This document shows positions 41,604 through 50,160 of a DNA stretch of 64,000 nucleotides, piece by piece. Source of the stretch: Tritrichomonas musculus (taxonomy: Eukaryota; Parabasalia; Tritrichomonadida; Tritrichomonadidae); contig JAPFFF010000021.1 in NCBI GenBank assembly GCA_039105265.1, forward strand, positions 558,001-622,000, read 5' to 3'. How positions within the stretch are numbered: position 1 is the first letter of the stretch; every line of letters starts with the position of its first letter. The notes under the pieces are model-generated. The model saw nothing but the letters and a program-made list of their open reading frames with translations, searched no databases and was not told the origin of the DNA. A program made the position numbers and the translations under genes.

Positions 41604-41649
<46 letters not shown>
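41604..41649 (+). repeat. Poly-T tract of 46 bases
   Basis: An uninterrupted T-run directly downstream of the ankyrin gene. It is the longest homopolymer in the window; the next is 32 T at 31872. Its length is prone to slippage and assembly error. Confidence 0.95.
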
Positions 41650-41650
<1 letters not shown>

Positions 41651-41820
41651 TGGAAGAGGAAAGAACAAGCTTGAATTTTATATATGGCTCCCTTGATTAA
41701 ATTGTTTGAGATTTTTTGGATAAACAATAATTTTTATTATAGACTAAAAGTATCTATTTATTATCATTTACCTTTTTAAATATTATTGACCATTTACTTA
41801 AACAAAAAGTTTAATAAAAA

Positions 41821-42705
41821 ATGGGGGATTCATGTGAAGGTGGGATTAAATGGATTGAGAAAGTTTTTGGGGATTGCGTTGTTACACCGCGTGATAAAAT
41901 TAGCTTTGGAATTGGTATGATATCAAATTGTTTATGGCTAGTTTGTTCAACACCACAAATTTATCATAATTATGTGACTAAAGAAGTTGAGGGATTTAGC
42001 CCTTTTTATTTTATTTTAATTGTTACAGCAGATACTTTTTCATTACTTGGGGCCATCTTTACACATGGATTAGCTTCTCAAATTGTAACAGGATTTATTT
42101 ACATAACTCTCGATATAATATTACTAACTCAATTTTCTATATATGGATGTATGAAAAATCGTTGTCAAAAAAATAAAAACAAAAATATTATTGAACCTTC
42201 TGTTGAAAATATTGAAATTCATTCCGATTCAGACCAAATTAATACATCAAACCAAAATGGTGATTCGGGAAATGAAGTTTCTATGACCACAGGACTATTA
42301 GCAGCAGCTTTACCTTCACTTGGTTCTTCAATAGATTATTCTGCTCCATACAAAGGTGAATATCTTTTTGGCAGCGTTTCTGGATGGATTGGAACCACAA
42401 TATATGTTTCATCTAGAATTTTTCAGCTCAAAAAAAATTTAGAACAAGAAATTGTTAAAGATTTTTCAATTATTTATGTTGCTTTATTAATTACAGCAAA
42501 TGCCACATACTCAATTTCAGTGTTCTTGAGGAGTCTTGAAGAAGCTTATTTATGGAAACAAACACCTTTCATAATTGGATCTCTAGTGCCAATGACTTTC
42601 GATTGCATAACGATGGGCCAGATTATTTATGGAAAGAGAAAGATGAAAAAGATGAAAGAACATGGATTAGTTGAACCATTTTGTGACCCTAATTATGAAA
42701 ATTAA
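41821..42705 (+). CDS. PQ-loop transporter, lysosomal amino-acid exporter type
   Basis: A 294-residue membrane protein with seven likely transmembrane helices. The first PQ motif is 'STPQIYHNY' (about 43-51), followed by 'GFSPFYFILIVTADTFSLLGAIF'. The second repeat has 'SSRIFQLKKN' (about 198-207), where the Pro-Gln pair is changed to Phe-Gln, then further helices 'SIIYVALLITANATYSISVFL'. This layout matches the PQLC2/Ypq family, which exports cationic amino acids from lysosomes or vacuoles. The loop at about 120-165 is longer and hydrophilic. Substrate is inferred from family only. The ATG at 41821 gives a short cytosolic or luminal N-terminus. Confidence 0.85.
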   Translation: MGDSCEGGIKWIEKVFGDCVVTPRDKISFGIGMISNCLWLVCSTPQIYHNYVTKEVEGFSPFYFILIVTADTFSLLGAIFTHGLASQIVTGFIYITLDIILLTQFSIYGCMKNRCQKNKNKNIIEPSVENIEIHSDSDQINTSNQNGDSGNEVSMTTGLLAAALPSLGSSIDYSAPYKGEYLFGSVSGWIGTTIYVSSRIFQLKKNLEQEIVKDFSIIYVALLITANATYSISVFLRSLEEAYLWKQTPFIIGSLVPMTFDCITMGQIIYGKRKMKKMKEHGLVEPFCDPNYEN

Positions 42706-43026
42706 TGAACGTGTGTTTATATATAAAAATATGAAAAATAGAAATAATAAATATTAATGTATAAATTTTATTATTTATTACTAACAACATATTAATTAAC
42801 ATTTCTCACCATTAATTATTTTTTTTTTTTTCTATGGGAATACAAAAAAATATTTTTTTTCTTTGAGCAGCCATCAATCTAAATTAATCCAACTAATCTT
42901 ATGTTTTTTTCTCTAGCAGTTGATATTGTTTTTATTTCTATTCATCTTTGATAAGTTAAGTGCACGTTATATATTTTTAGCATTAGTAAAATATAATATA
43001 ATAATTCATAGCACATTATGGCATTA
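42706..43026. other. Convergent 3' spacer
   Basis: AT-rich sequence between the ends of two convergent genes, with T-runs near 42820 and 42852. Nothing else is seen. Confidence 0.5.
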
Positions 43027-43698
43027 TCAATTAGCATCAGCTTCAGGCTCATTTGCTGGCTCTGTTTCTTGATTTAATGCAAAAGTAAGGCGACTACTGT
43101 ACTCGACGTTATTATCATTCAATAAAAGTTGTCCATCATCTCTATCTTTTAAAATAATAAAGCAAATTATATAAATTATAAATGATCCGAGCCAAACCCC
43201 AAATATTCCTGATAATATGGAATTTGCTTCAACCGTTCTACGAAGAATGTAGTTCTTTTGTGAAATAAATGTACTATATTTAACAAAAAACTGTATAGAA
43301 TATTTATTGCCTTGATGGTTTAAACAGTAATCAACAATATCTTGATAAGCGCGATCAGCAGAACTATATGAAGAAAGTGAAAGTGAAATACAGCACACTG
43401 CGAATGTTACAATTACAGTAACAATAAAAATCTGGTATGCCAACTGCTCAAAAATAATTTTTATTTTTAAAATTGATAAGATATTAAATGCAAACGATGC
43501 CAACGAAAGAATTAAAGTAAATATATTTGAAATAAAAAGAGATAATCCAACCGATTGAATCCAAACTTTGTCTGATAATAAAATTACCCAATAAAGCGAA
43601 AAAGCTGCTGTACAAAGCGGCAAAGCAAAATTAAAAATTATCATCCAAAATGCAATTATTCCCGTCAGCCCTTTATCATTCAATTTTTTAATTTCCAT
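43027..43698 (-). CDS. Four-helix membrane protein, possibly tetraspanin-like
   Basis: A 223-residue protein with four strongly hydrophobic segments at about 13-43, 47-75, 85-110 and 160-186. A hydrophilic loop of about 50 residues separates helices 3 and 4, and the cytosolic tail is acidic. The topology is that of tetraspanins, and trichomonads have divergent members. The hallmark CCG motif of the large loop is absent and only one loop Cys is seen, so the family is uncertain. The first 12 residues are charged, and the ATG at 43698 is the only candidate start. It is divergent to CFAP46 with just 86 bases between starts. Confidence 0.7.
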   Translation of the reverse strand: MEIKKLNDKGLTGIIAFWMIIFNFALPLCTAAFSLYWVILLSDKVWIQSVGLSLFISNIFTLILSLASFAFNILSILKIKIIFEQLAYQIFIVTVIVTFAVCCISLSLSSYSSADRAYQDIVDYCLNHQGNKYSIQFFVKYSTFISQKNYILRRTVEANSILSGIFGVWLGSFIIYIICFIILKDRDDGQLLLNDNNVEYSSRLTFALNQETEPANEPEADAN

Positions 43699-43784
43699 TA
43701 GAACAATTGTTACCCAATGTACGTTTATTTATGTTCAATTTATTCAAAATAAAATAAACGGTCTAAAGAATCGTTAGAATTAGC
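43699..43784. promoter_or_regulatory. Shared divergent promoter region
   Basis: Only 86 bases separate the start codons of the four-helix protein (minus) and CFAP46 (plus), so both promoters must lie here or in the coding ends. The middle holds CGTTTATTT (43722-43730) and its inverted copy AAATAAACG (43752-43760). The latter, read on the minus strand as ACCGTTTATT, equals the box 17 bases upstream of the kinase ATG. TCAATTT and TCAAAAT between them could serve as initiators. Function is inferred from position. Confidence 0.4.
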
Positions 43785-46700
43785 ATGGAACAATCTCTTC
43801 GTCTTTTATTAACTGAAGGTACAAAATTAAATGAACAGACACTCTTAAATGTTTATAACAAATTAAATGCCCCAGGAAATAATTTCGCATCTGACCTCTA
43901 TATATTAACTGCCGAGAATTTTTTTGATTTACCGCCACCATTACAAAAACATATTATCGATAAAGCGGAAAATATGATCACAATTTATAATCGTCTTCAA
44001 GAACCAACAAGTCAGTTTCAAATCCGAGGATTAATATGCCAAAGTTTAATAAATTCTTATCGTGCTCGCCAGCAACGCGGAATTCCAGCCACAGAATTAA
44101 ATTTAAAAGCAATTGATTTTATGCTTAGAGCTCTTAAACTGATTCAAAGTAATTCTTTATACCAACCCCTTGCCCTCCGTGCAGTTTTTCTTTTTTATCA
44201 AATTGCTTTTCCATTTTTCATATTAGAACAGCGCCATCATTTATCACAAATCACTCCAATAGCTTTAAGCTTACTAGAAACTCATTTAACTGGAAAATTT
44301 GATGCTAATTTACGTCTTTATATCGCTATCTCACTTCTTTATGGATGCATTTTAGATGATTTTAACAAAGTTGATGATGCTGCAAAGCAAATGGGAAAAC
44401 TTTTTACATTCGTTCCAACTGATTTACTTCAATTAAGATATTCTCTTCTTCATTACTATACACATTTTTCACGAAAATCTACTGGCGGATTAATCAAACA
44501 AAAACTTGATCTAAACGAACAACTCCAGAAGGCAGTTGTTATGTATCAAACTGCTCGTTCAAACAATGCAACAGCTACCAAAGACCTAGCTGAAGTTTTA
44601 AAAATATGTCTTGCATTTTTAGAAAATAAAAAAGAAGCAAACGAAGAAACATTTGTAGCTGAAATAATTATTGGTGAAACAGGACGGCTTGCTGCTCAAT
44701 TTGGCCAAACCCAAATTGCTGAAGAATGCCAAGCCAAATCTGCATCAGCTCGATCACAAATTGCTCGACTTCATTCAACTCTTATTTCAGCAGAACTTGC
44801 TTTAAAGTCGAATCCAACTCCTGTTGAAAGATCAGAAATAATTAATAATTGTAACCACATCATGAGCCTTGCAATGTACCAAGGAGATCTTGTTACTGTT
44901 CATGATGCAGCGGCTATGCTTTGGACACATTCAATTCAAATTATGGATTCACCTCATCTCATCAAACGATATATTCTTAGTACATGCGACATATTGGCTA
45001 AAATCAATTCTCAAGCGAATATTTTGCGATCACAAATGCACTTTGCATTAGCAAAAATATTTGAGGCCGAGCATGATAACATGAAAGCGATTGACAACTT
45101 GAAGAAAGCATTAGCCCTCGACTATTTATGGGTTGATCATCCAACCAAATTAATTCATCCATTTGATCGATTTTTAATTCCTTATTTCAGAATGTTGAGT
45201 GTTTCAATTGACTCATATGGTCAACAAGAAAGTGGTCCAGATGAAGCATTTTCACTAATTGCTTTACCAAAGAAAATCAATCCAAAATCATTAGAAGAAG
45301 CATATAACATATTATTAAAAGTTGCACCAACAAATATCTCATCATATGATGCAATTGATGCTTCTCACTATTCTAATGTTTGGCTTGAAATCATTAAAAA
45401 TGCATCGAATTATGGATGCCATGAAATAGCTGCTGAAGGATGCCATTCATTTCTAGCTATAGAATTTGAAACAATTCAATTTGATTCAGCGGTTGAACTT
45501 CAATGCGAATCAACCGTTTATGGAATCACCTCTTGCTTTAAATTGAAACCAGAAAATATTACTTATGCAATTGAATTCGTCAATTTTTCAATTGAAAGAT
45601 CAAAAATTTTAAAGAAAAATAGATTAGCTTATAACTCAATTTCATCGATATGGAACTCATTCTTTTCACTTCAAAACCCAGAAGATTGTGGTGATTATGC
45701 TGATTTTCTATTTGAACTCGTAAATCATTTATTTGAATCAGATTTTCCAAACTCAAAGAATTTAGTTGGCCAGATTGTGAACTTTTATGTTAAAGTCATT
45801 TTATTATCCAACAGTGAGCAACAGCATCAGAATTCATCCTCAGTTAAGAAGAAGGGACAATCACTTGATGCAACAAAACAAAAACAACTCAAAACAGCTG
45901 AAGATATCATTATCAAATCATTTTCAATTGTTTCTTCTATTTATGAGAAAAAAGCTTTGATTGATCGTCTTGTTGATATCTTTGGAAAAAGAAACCAACT
46001 TCCTCCAAATCAGAACGATCCCGAATTATCAATTTTAGTTACACTTGCAACAATAATGAATGAAAAAGTTCAGCACAAACCAGAAACATTAACATCTGTA
46101 TACAATCAAATATTATCAATTAAGCAACCAGCTTTATTCGCTTTGCTCGCTGAAAAAGCATGCAAACTTGATTTACACCAAATAACAATTGATTCAGCAT
46201 CAAAAGCGATTGAACTAATGCCCAATCCTTCCAATAAAGATGAGAAATATCATATGGCACTTGCTCGCTTTTACAGAGGTCTTGCATTTTTAAAGATAAT
46301 CCAACCAGACTTGCAAGAATTTAGTTGTCAAGACAAGCTTCGAAGTGATTCAGCGGCAGATTTTCTCAGAGCAGCAGTTTTCTTTACGGATGCGAAATCG
46401 ACCGAAAATGCGAAGACAGCGATGTCGTACTTTATATCTACGATATCTGTTGGCGAAAACTACCCCAAATTCAGAGAGCTTCTTTCAGATCTTCTAGTCG
46501 AAGCGATTTCTATATCGCGGAAGATTGTCATTGGCGATGATTTGAAAGTGAGATTGTATCGCATCTATCTTCTCGTTCTGATTGATCGCAAAGACTTTGT
46601 CACATGTCGGAAGACGATCAAAAGTGCGATAACAACGCTTAACAAATCTGTTCATTGCGACATTTGGGACCTAAACTTGATTGTCACGTTTAACGCTGAT

Positions 46701-49538
46701 TGCGAGAAGAGCCAGCAGCCGTTACTTGATGAAATGCTTCGTGTTAAGCAGCTTGGAGACTCTACGTATCAGTCGAAGCTGTGGACATTTGTGGCCGATC
46801 TCGCGACAGACCAGAACATTCAGCGAACGGCGCTAAACAAAGCGCTCGATGTTCTCAAAAAGGACGACTTTGAACTGAAGTTCCAGGCAAACATGAATTA
46901 CGCGCACTGGCTCTTCGACAACGACTTCAGCTGGGAGGAGATAGAGAAGGCTGTCAGCTCAGCCGAGAAGGCCATTGTTGATGATGAAGCGCAGCCAGAA
47001 AGAGCTCTTGAGCATCGATTCGAAGTTGTTGCATTTCAATTAACGGCAACTCCGAGTTTCGAAGTCTTCGACCAGGCAAGAGACATGGTTGACAATCTCG
47101 GCACGTCTCTGTGGGATCTGACTGTTCGTTCGAACAACGCAACCGAAGAGGACGAAGGCTCGTCGTTATCTAAAAGGTCAGCAAGCAAGAACAAAAGCAG
47201 CTCTCACAAACTGCTGCAAAGTGCAAAGCCAGAAGACTTCAATAGCAATCCGTCGTCGATCAATGATTGGATCCAATTGATGCAGCAAGTTGAGACTCAC
47301 AAAACTATTCAATTAGCAGAGCCGTTTAAATTTGTACAGAATCTTTTGCTAATCATTGACGTGCTTGAAAACGTCGGCTACGAATATTTCTTGTTGAAAA
47401 TTTGGTACCACGTCTTGCTGGTGTCGGGGCACCTCGTTCAATGGCCCCGTTTTGAGCAGTATTTGCTAATGAAACTGAAAATATTTTTGGATAAATTAAA
47501 TGTTGTTTCGCCTTTCGTTTACTCAAATGACTTCATTTTAACTGAAGAGGAAAAAAGTGAATGGACTCAAAAAGTTGGAAGATATCAAACAGACCCTCCT
47601 TCAAAATTCCCTCCTCTGAGAAAATTGCTCAATAAGCAGGCTTCCCTTTTGGTGAGGCTTGGCGAATATCGTTCCGCTTTGTATTTGATTAATTCGGCTT
47701 TGAATCAAGCTGACCAGTTGAATGATAAGGTAACTTCATCGGAATCAATACAAATGATTGCGACAATTAAATCTAGATCTGGCGATAGTCAAGGAGCAAT
47801 AGATATGCTTTCAAAATCAAATCAAAATATTAAAATGCCTATTGAATTCTGGGTTGAATGGTACTCAACTGCTTTCGCTGTTCAAAGTAATTCATCTGAT
47901 TTCGTCGAAAATTTGGTTATCGCATTTCAACAGAATTGCTTGACTGATAAAATATTAAGTATTAAGGAGTTGATTTCAGTATATAAATTATATCGAAATG
48001 CTGCTGCTTCGTTAAGCCCAGAAGGTGCTTATGATTTATATGAAAACCTTTTGAAAGGAAATTTGGCCAATCTAAAAACATTTATTCCATCAATTGATAC
48101 TACATTAGTATTTTATTGGCGTTCACTTTTGAGTCCAAAGTTCCCAAAGAGTATTGTACATTATAGAACATTTGGTTATGAAGTAATTGAAATCATTAAT
48201 GCATGCTCAGATAATTATAATAATATACTTGATGATAAAGGTGATGAAGCAGCATTGCCTCTTCTTTGTAGATTTGTAGATATTGTTAACATATTTGGTT
48301 ACCTTGTATTGAAATATGCACCAGTTATTCGTTCAATTGAACAAAATGGACTTGACATTAATTTAACAGGAACAAATGAATCACTTTTATCAGAATTTAT
48401 TGATAAATCACAAGAGCCTTTGGCTGATTTATCACCAACAGCTGCTGTTCTTCATTTCGATAATGTGAAAAATAATGATTATATTCCTCTCAAATACGCT
48501 GTTAAAATGAATGTTTATCTTGGTCAATGCCTTCATGCAATTTCAACAGAGAATGTTACATTACAAAGCTCAGTTCGTTACTTGTGGAAAGGAATATCAT
48601 TACTTACTGACTTGAAAGAATATTCTCTAACTGGTGAAATCGCACAAGAATTATTCTCCATTTTAAGATCGTCAGATATAAGTGGTGCAATTTACCAATT
48701 CCTCATTGCTCAGAGTGTCAAAGCTTACTCAATGAGAATAAGCATGTTACAGACAGATTATCCACCAACAAATCGTGAAAGATTGTTTGTTAATGAGAAT
48801 CAAAGATTAAGGGATGCATTCATGAATCCAGAAATTTCTCAAATGTTTGTATCTTCTCAAAAATACTTCGAAACTATTCCAAATGGAACAACTCTTGTCA
48901 GACTTGGAAGGAAGATGGAAGAAATCAGAAATTGGGTTACAAATAACAGGAATTGTATGATTTTAATTATTGATCATGTAACAAATGAAAGTGAAGGTTT
49001 ATCAACCTCAATCATCACTTTAGGAACTCCTGACAAATTTGATAATGTTCCAATTGAAATAGATTTTGATGAAGTTGCAATGAAATTCGATATATTTAAA
49101 CAGATTATTTCAACAACCAAAACCGAACCCACAAACACAGAACCAACTACTCCAAAAGGAAATTCACCGCCAAACTCGCGTGGAAAAGGCGCAAAATCAA
49201 AGAGAACTGCTTCAAAAGTCGCAAGTGCCGCTGCTCCGAAATCTGAGCTTAAAGATACAAACTTTGCAAAGGAAGCATTGAAGCTAAACAACCCTGAATT
49301 TCAGAAATTCATCGAGGATCTTTGTACTGCCTTCGAGCCACTTAAATCTGTTCTTCCAGATGAGCATTCCGATACAATTTTGATTTTGTCCAGCCACAAA
49401 AATGTTCACTCGATTCCATTTGACTGCATAAGCGCATTTGACTCATTCTCAACAATCTATCGAGATTTCTCTATCATGTCGGCACTCAACAGAAATTCGC
49501 CTTGCACTGAACCACCAACTTTCGGGCCATCAGATTAG
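43785..49538 (+). CDS. CFAP46: CFAP46, flagellar central-pair protein
   Basis: A 1917-residue helical-repeat protein. The N-terminus aligns by eye with CFAP46/TTC40: 'SDLYILTAENFFDL' (human SPDLFVLCAEQAL), 'IYNRLQEPTSQFQIRGLICQS' ([21 protein letters not shown]), 'YQPLALRAVFLFYQIAFPFF' and 'EQRHHLSQI' (GYRHHLIPSL). CFAP46 belongs to the C1d projection of the axonemal central pair and tunes flagellar beating, which suits a motile flagellate. TPR-like helices continue through most of the length. A Pro/Thr/Lys-rich linker sits near 1778-1830, and the end ('SDTILILSSHKNVHSIPFDCISAF') resembles the CHAT-like tail of the family. It is shorter than the human protein. The stretch 46380-47460 has a clearly higher GC content than the rest. 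Confidence 0.85.
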   Translation: MEQSLRLLLTEGTKLNEQTLLNVYNKLNAPGNNFASDLYILTAENFFDLPPPLQKHIIDKAENMITIYNRLQEPTSQFQIRGLICQSLINSYRARQQRGIPATELNLKAIDFMLRALKLIQSNSLYQPLALRAVFLFYQIAFPFFILEQRHHLSQITPIALSLLETHLTGKFDANLRLYIAISLLYGCILDDFNKVDDAAKQMGKLFTFVPTDLLQLRYSLLHYYTHFSRKSTGGLIKQKLDLNEQLQKAVVMYQTARSNNATATKDLAEVLKICLAFLENKKEANEETFVAEIIIGETGRLAAQFGQTQIAEECQAKSASARSQIARLHSTLISAELALKSNPTPVERSEIINNCNHIMSLAMYQGDLVTVHDAAAMLWTHSIQIMDSPHLIKRYILSTCDILAKINSQANILRSQMHFALAKIFEAEHDNMKAIDNLKKALALDYLWVDHPTKLIHPFDRFLIPYFRMLSVSIDSYGQQESGPDEAFSLIALPKKINPKSLEEAYNILLKVAPTNISSYDAIDASHYSNVWLEIIKNASNYGCHEIAAEGCHSFLAIEFETIQFDSAVELQCESTVYGITSCFKLKPENITYAIEFVNFSIERSKILKKNRLAYNSISSIWNSFFSLQNPEDCGDYADFLFELVNHLFESDFPNSKNLVGQIVNFYVKVILLSNSEQQHQNSSSVKKKGQSLDATKQKQLKTAEDIIIKSFSIVSSIYEKKALIDRLVDIFGKRNQLPPNQNDPELSILVTLATIMNEKVQHKPETLTSVYNQILSIKQPALFALLAEKACKLDLHQITIDSASKAIELMPNPSNKDEKYHMALARFYRGLAFLKIIQPDLQEFSCQDKLRSDSAADFLRAAVFFTDAKSTENAKTAMSYFISTISVGENYPKFRELLSDLLVEAISISRKIVIGDDLKVRLYRIYLLVLIDRKDFVTCRKTIKSAITTLNKSVHCDIWDLNLIVTFNADCEKSQQPLLDEMLRVKQLGDSTYQSKLWTFVADLATDQNIQRTALNKALDVLKKDDFELKFQANMNYAHWLFDNDFSWEEIEKAVSSAEKAIVDDEAQPERALEHRFEVVAFQLTATPSFEVFDQARDMVDNLGTSLWDLTVRSNNATEEDEGSSLSKRSASKNKSSSHKLLQSAKPEDFNSNPSSINDWIQLMQQVETHKTIQLAEPFKFVQNLLLIIDVLENVGYEYFLLKIWYHVLLVSGHLVQWPRFEQYLLMKLKIFLDKLNVVSPFVYSNDFILTEEEKSEWTQKVGRYQTDPPSKFPPLRKLLNKQASLLVRLGEYRSALYLINSALNQADQLNDKVTSSESIQMIATIKSRSGDSQGAIDMLSKSNQNIKMPIEFWVEWYSTAFAVQSNSSDFVENLVIAFQQNCLTDKILSIKELISVYKLYRNAAASLSPEGAYDLYENLLKGNLANLKTFIPSIDTTLVFYWRSLLSPKFPKSIVHYRTFGYEVIEIINACSDNYNNILDDKGDEAALPLLCRFVDIVNIFGYLVLKYAPVIRSIEQNGLDINLTGTNESLLSEFIDKSQEPLADLSPTAAVLHFDNVKNNDYIPLKYAVKMNVYLGQCLHAISTENVTLQSSVRYLWKGISLLTDLKEYSLTGEIAQELFSILRSSDISGAIYQFLIAQSVKAYSMRISMLQTDYPPTNRERLFVNENQRLRDAFMNPEISQMFVSSQKYFETIPNGTTLVRLGRKMEEIRNWVTNNRNCMILIIDHVTNESEGLSTSIITLGTPDKFDNVPIEIDFDEVAMKFDIFKQIISTTKTEPTNTEPTTPKGNSPPNSRGKGAKSKRTASKVASAAAPKSELKDTNFAKEALKLNNPEFQKFIEDLCTAFEPLKSVLPDEHSDTILILSSHKNVHSIPFDCISAFDSFSTIYRDFSIMSALNRNSPCTEPPTFGPSD

Positions 49539-50160
49539 AAATCGATTATCTATGATAAATAAAAAATGTAATGTTTTTTTCAATGTCCATCTTTATCTAT
49601 TTTTATCATGTTTCTATATAATTATATAAGATGATCTCTTTATAAAGTTTTTATGTTTGTAAACTGGTACACAAATTTTAAACCTTTCAATTTTGAGAAC
49701 ATGATTCAAAATTCAAAAGAAATTTCAATGCTATAAACTTTTTGAAAAGTTTAAAATTTGCGTACCAGTTTATTAAAAATCAGTCAAAAATACTTAAGGT
49801 TTGGCCAAAAATCAATAAAATCAAGAATAATGTCCGTTGAAATATTAAATAAGTAAGAATTTGACTGTAAGAATATTTGTGCTGAATATTAAATGAGTTC
49901 TGAGAATGTTCGTGGTGTTTTGAGAAATCATATCATTATAACGATGGCTTCAGAGTATTTGAAGATACTGATTTTGAGGTGTTTATAATTAAGAAAGATG
50001 GTGAATATACTCAAAGAAAGACCAGTCGTTGACTGATTTTTTTTGAATGCAGTCTCTTACATGTAATTTGTTGCATTACTCAGGTATCAACGAATTTTAT
50101 AAAATGAGAATTATATATAATAAAAAAATTAGTTAAACTAATGATTATCTTTAAAAAAGT
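49539..50160. other. Spacer with a MITE and a coding-like fragment
   Basis: Contains the 109-bp element at 49662-49770, then a short plus-strand stretch at about 49880-50032 whose codons look protein-like ('FEDTDFEVFIIKKDGEYTQRKTSR' in part) but which has no recognised family and no complete gene. The remainder is AT-rich. Confidence 0.4.
49660..49772. mobile_element. TA-flanked MITE, 109 bp
   Basis: Near-perfect inverted ends: AACTGGTACACAAATTTTAA from 49662 and, on the other strand from 49770, AACTGGTACGCAAATTTTAA, with matching continuing to about 29 of 31 positions. TA dinucleotides (49660-49661, 49771-49772) border it, as in Tc1/mariner-type insertions. It is too small to code for protein. 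The two arms are separated by about 50 bp. Confidence 0.7.
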
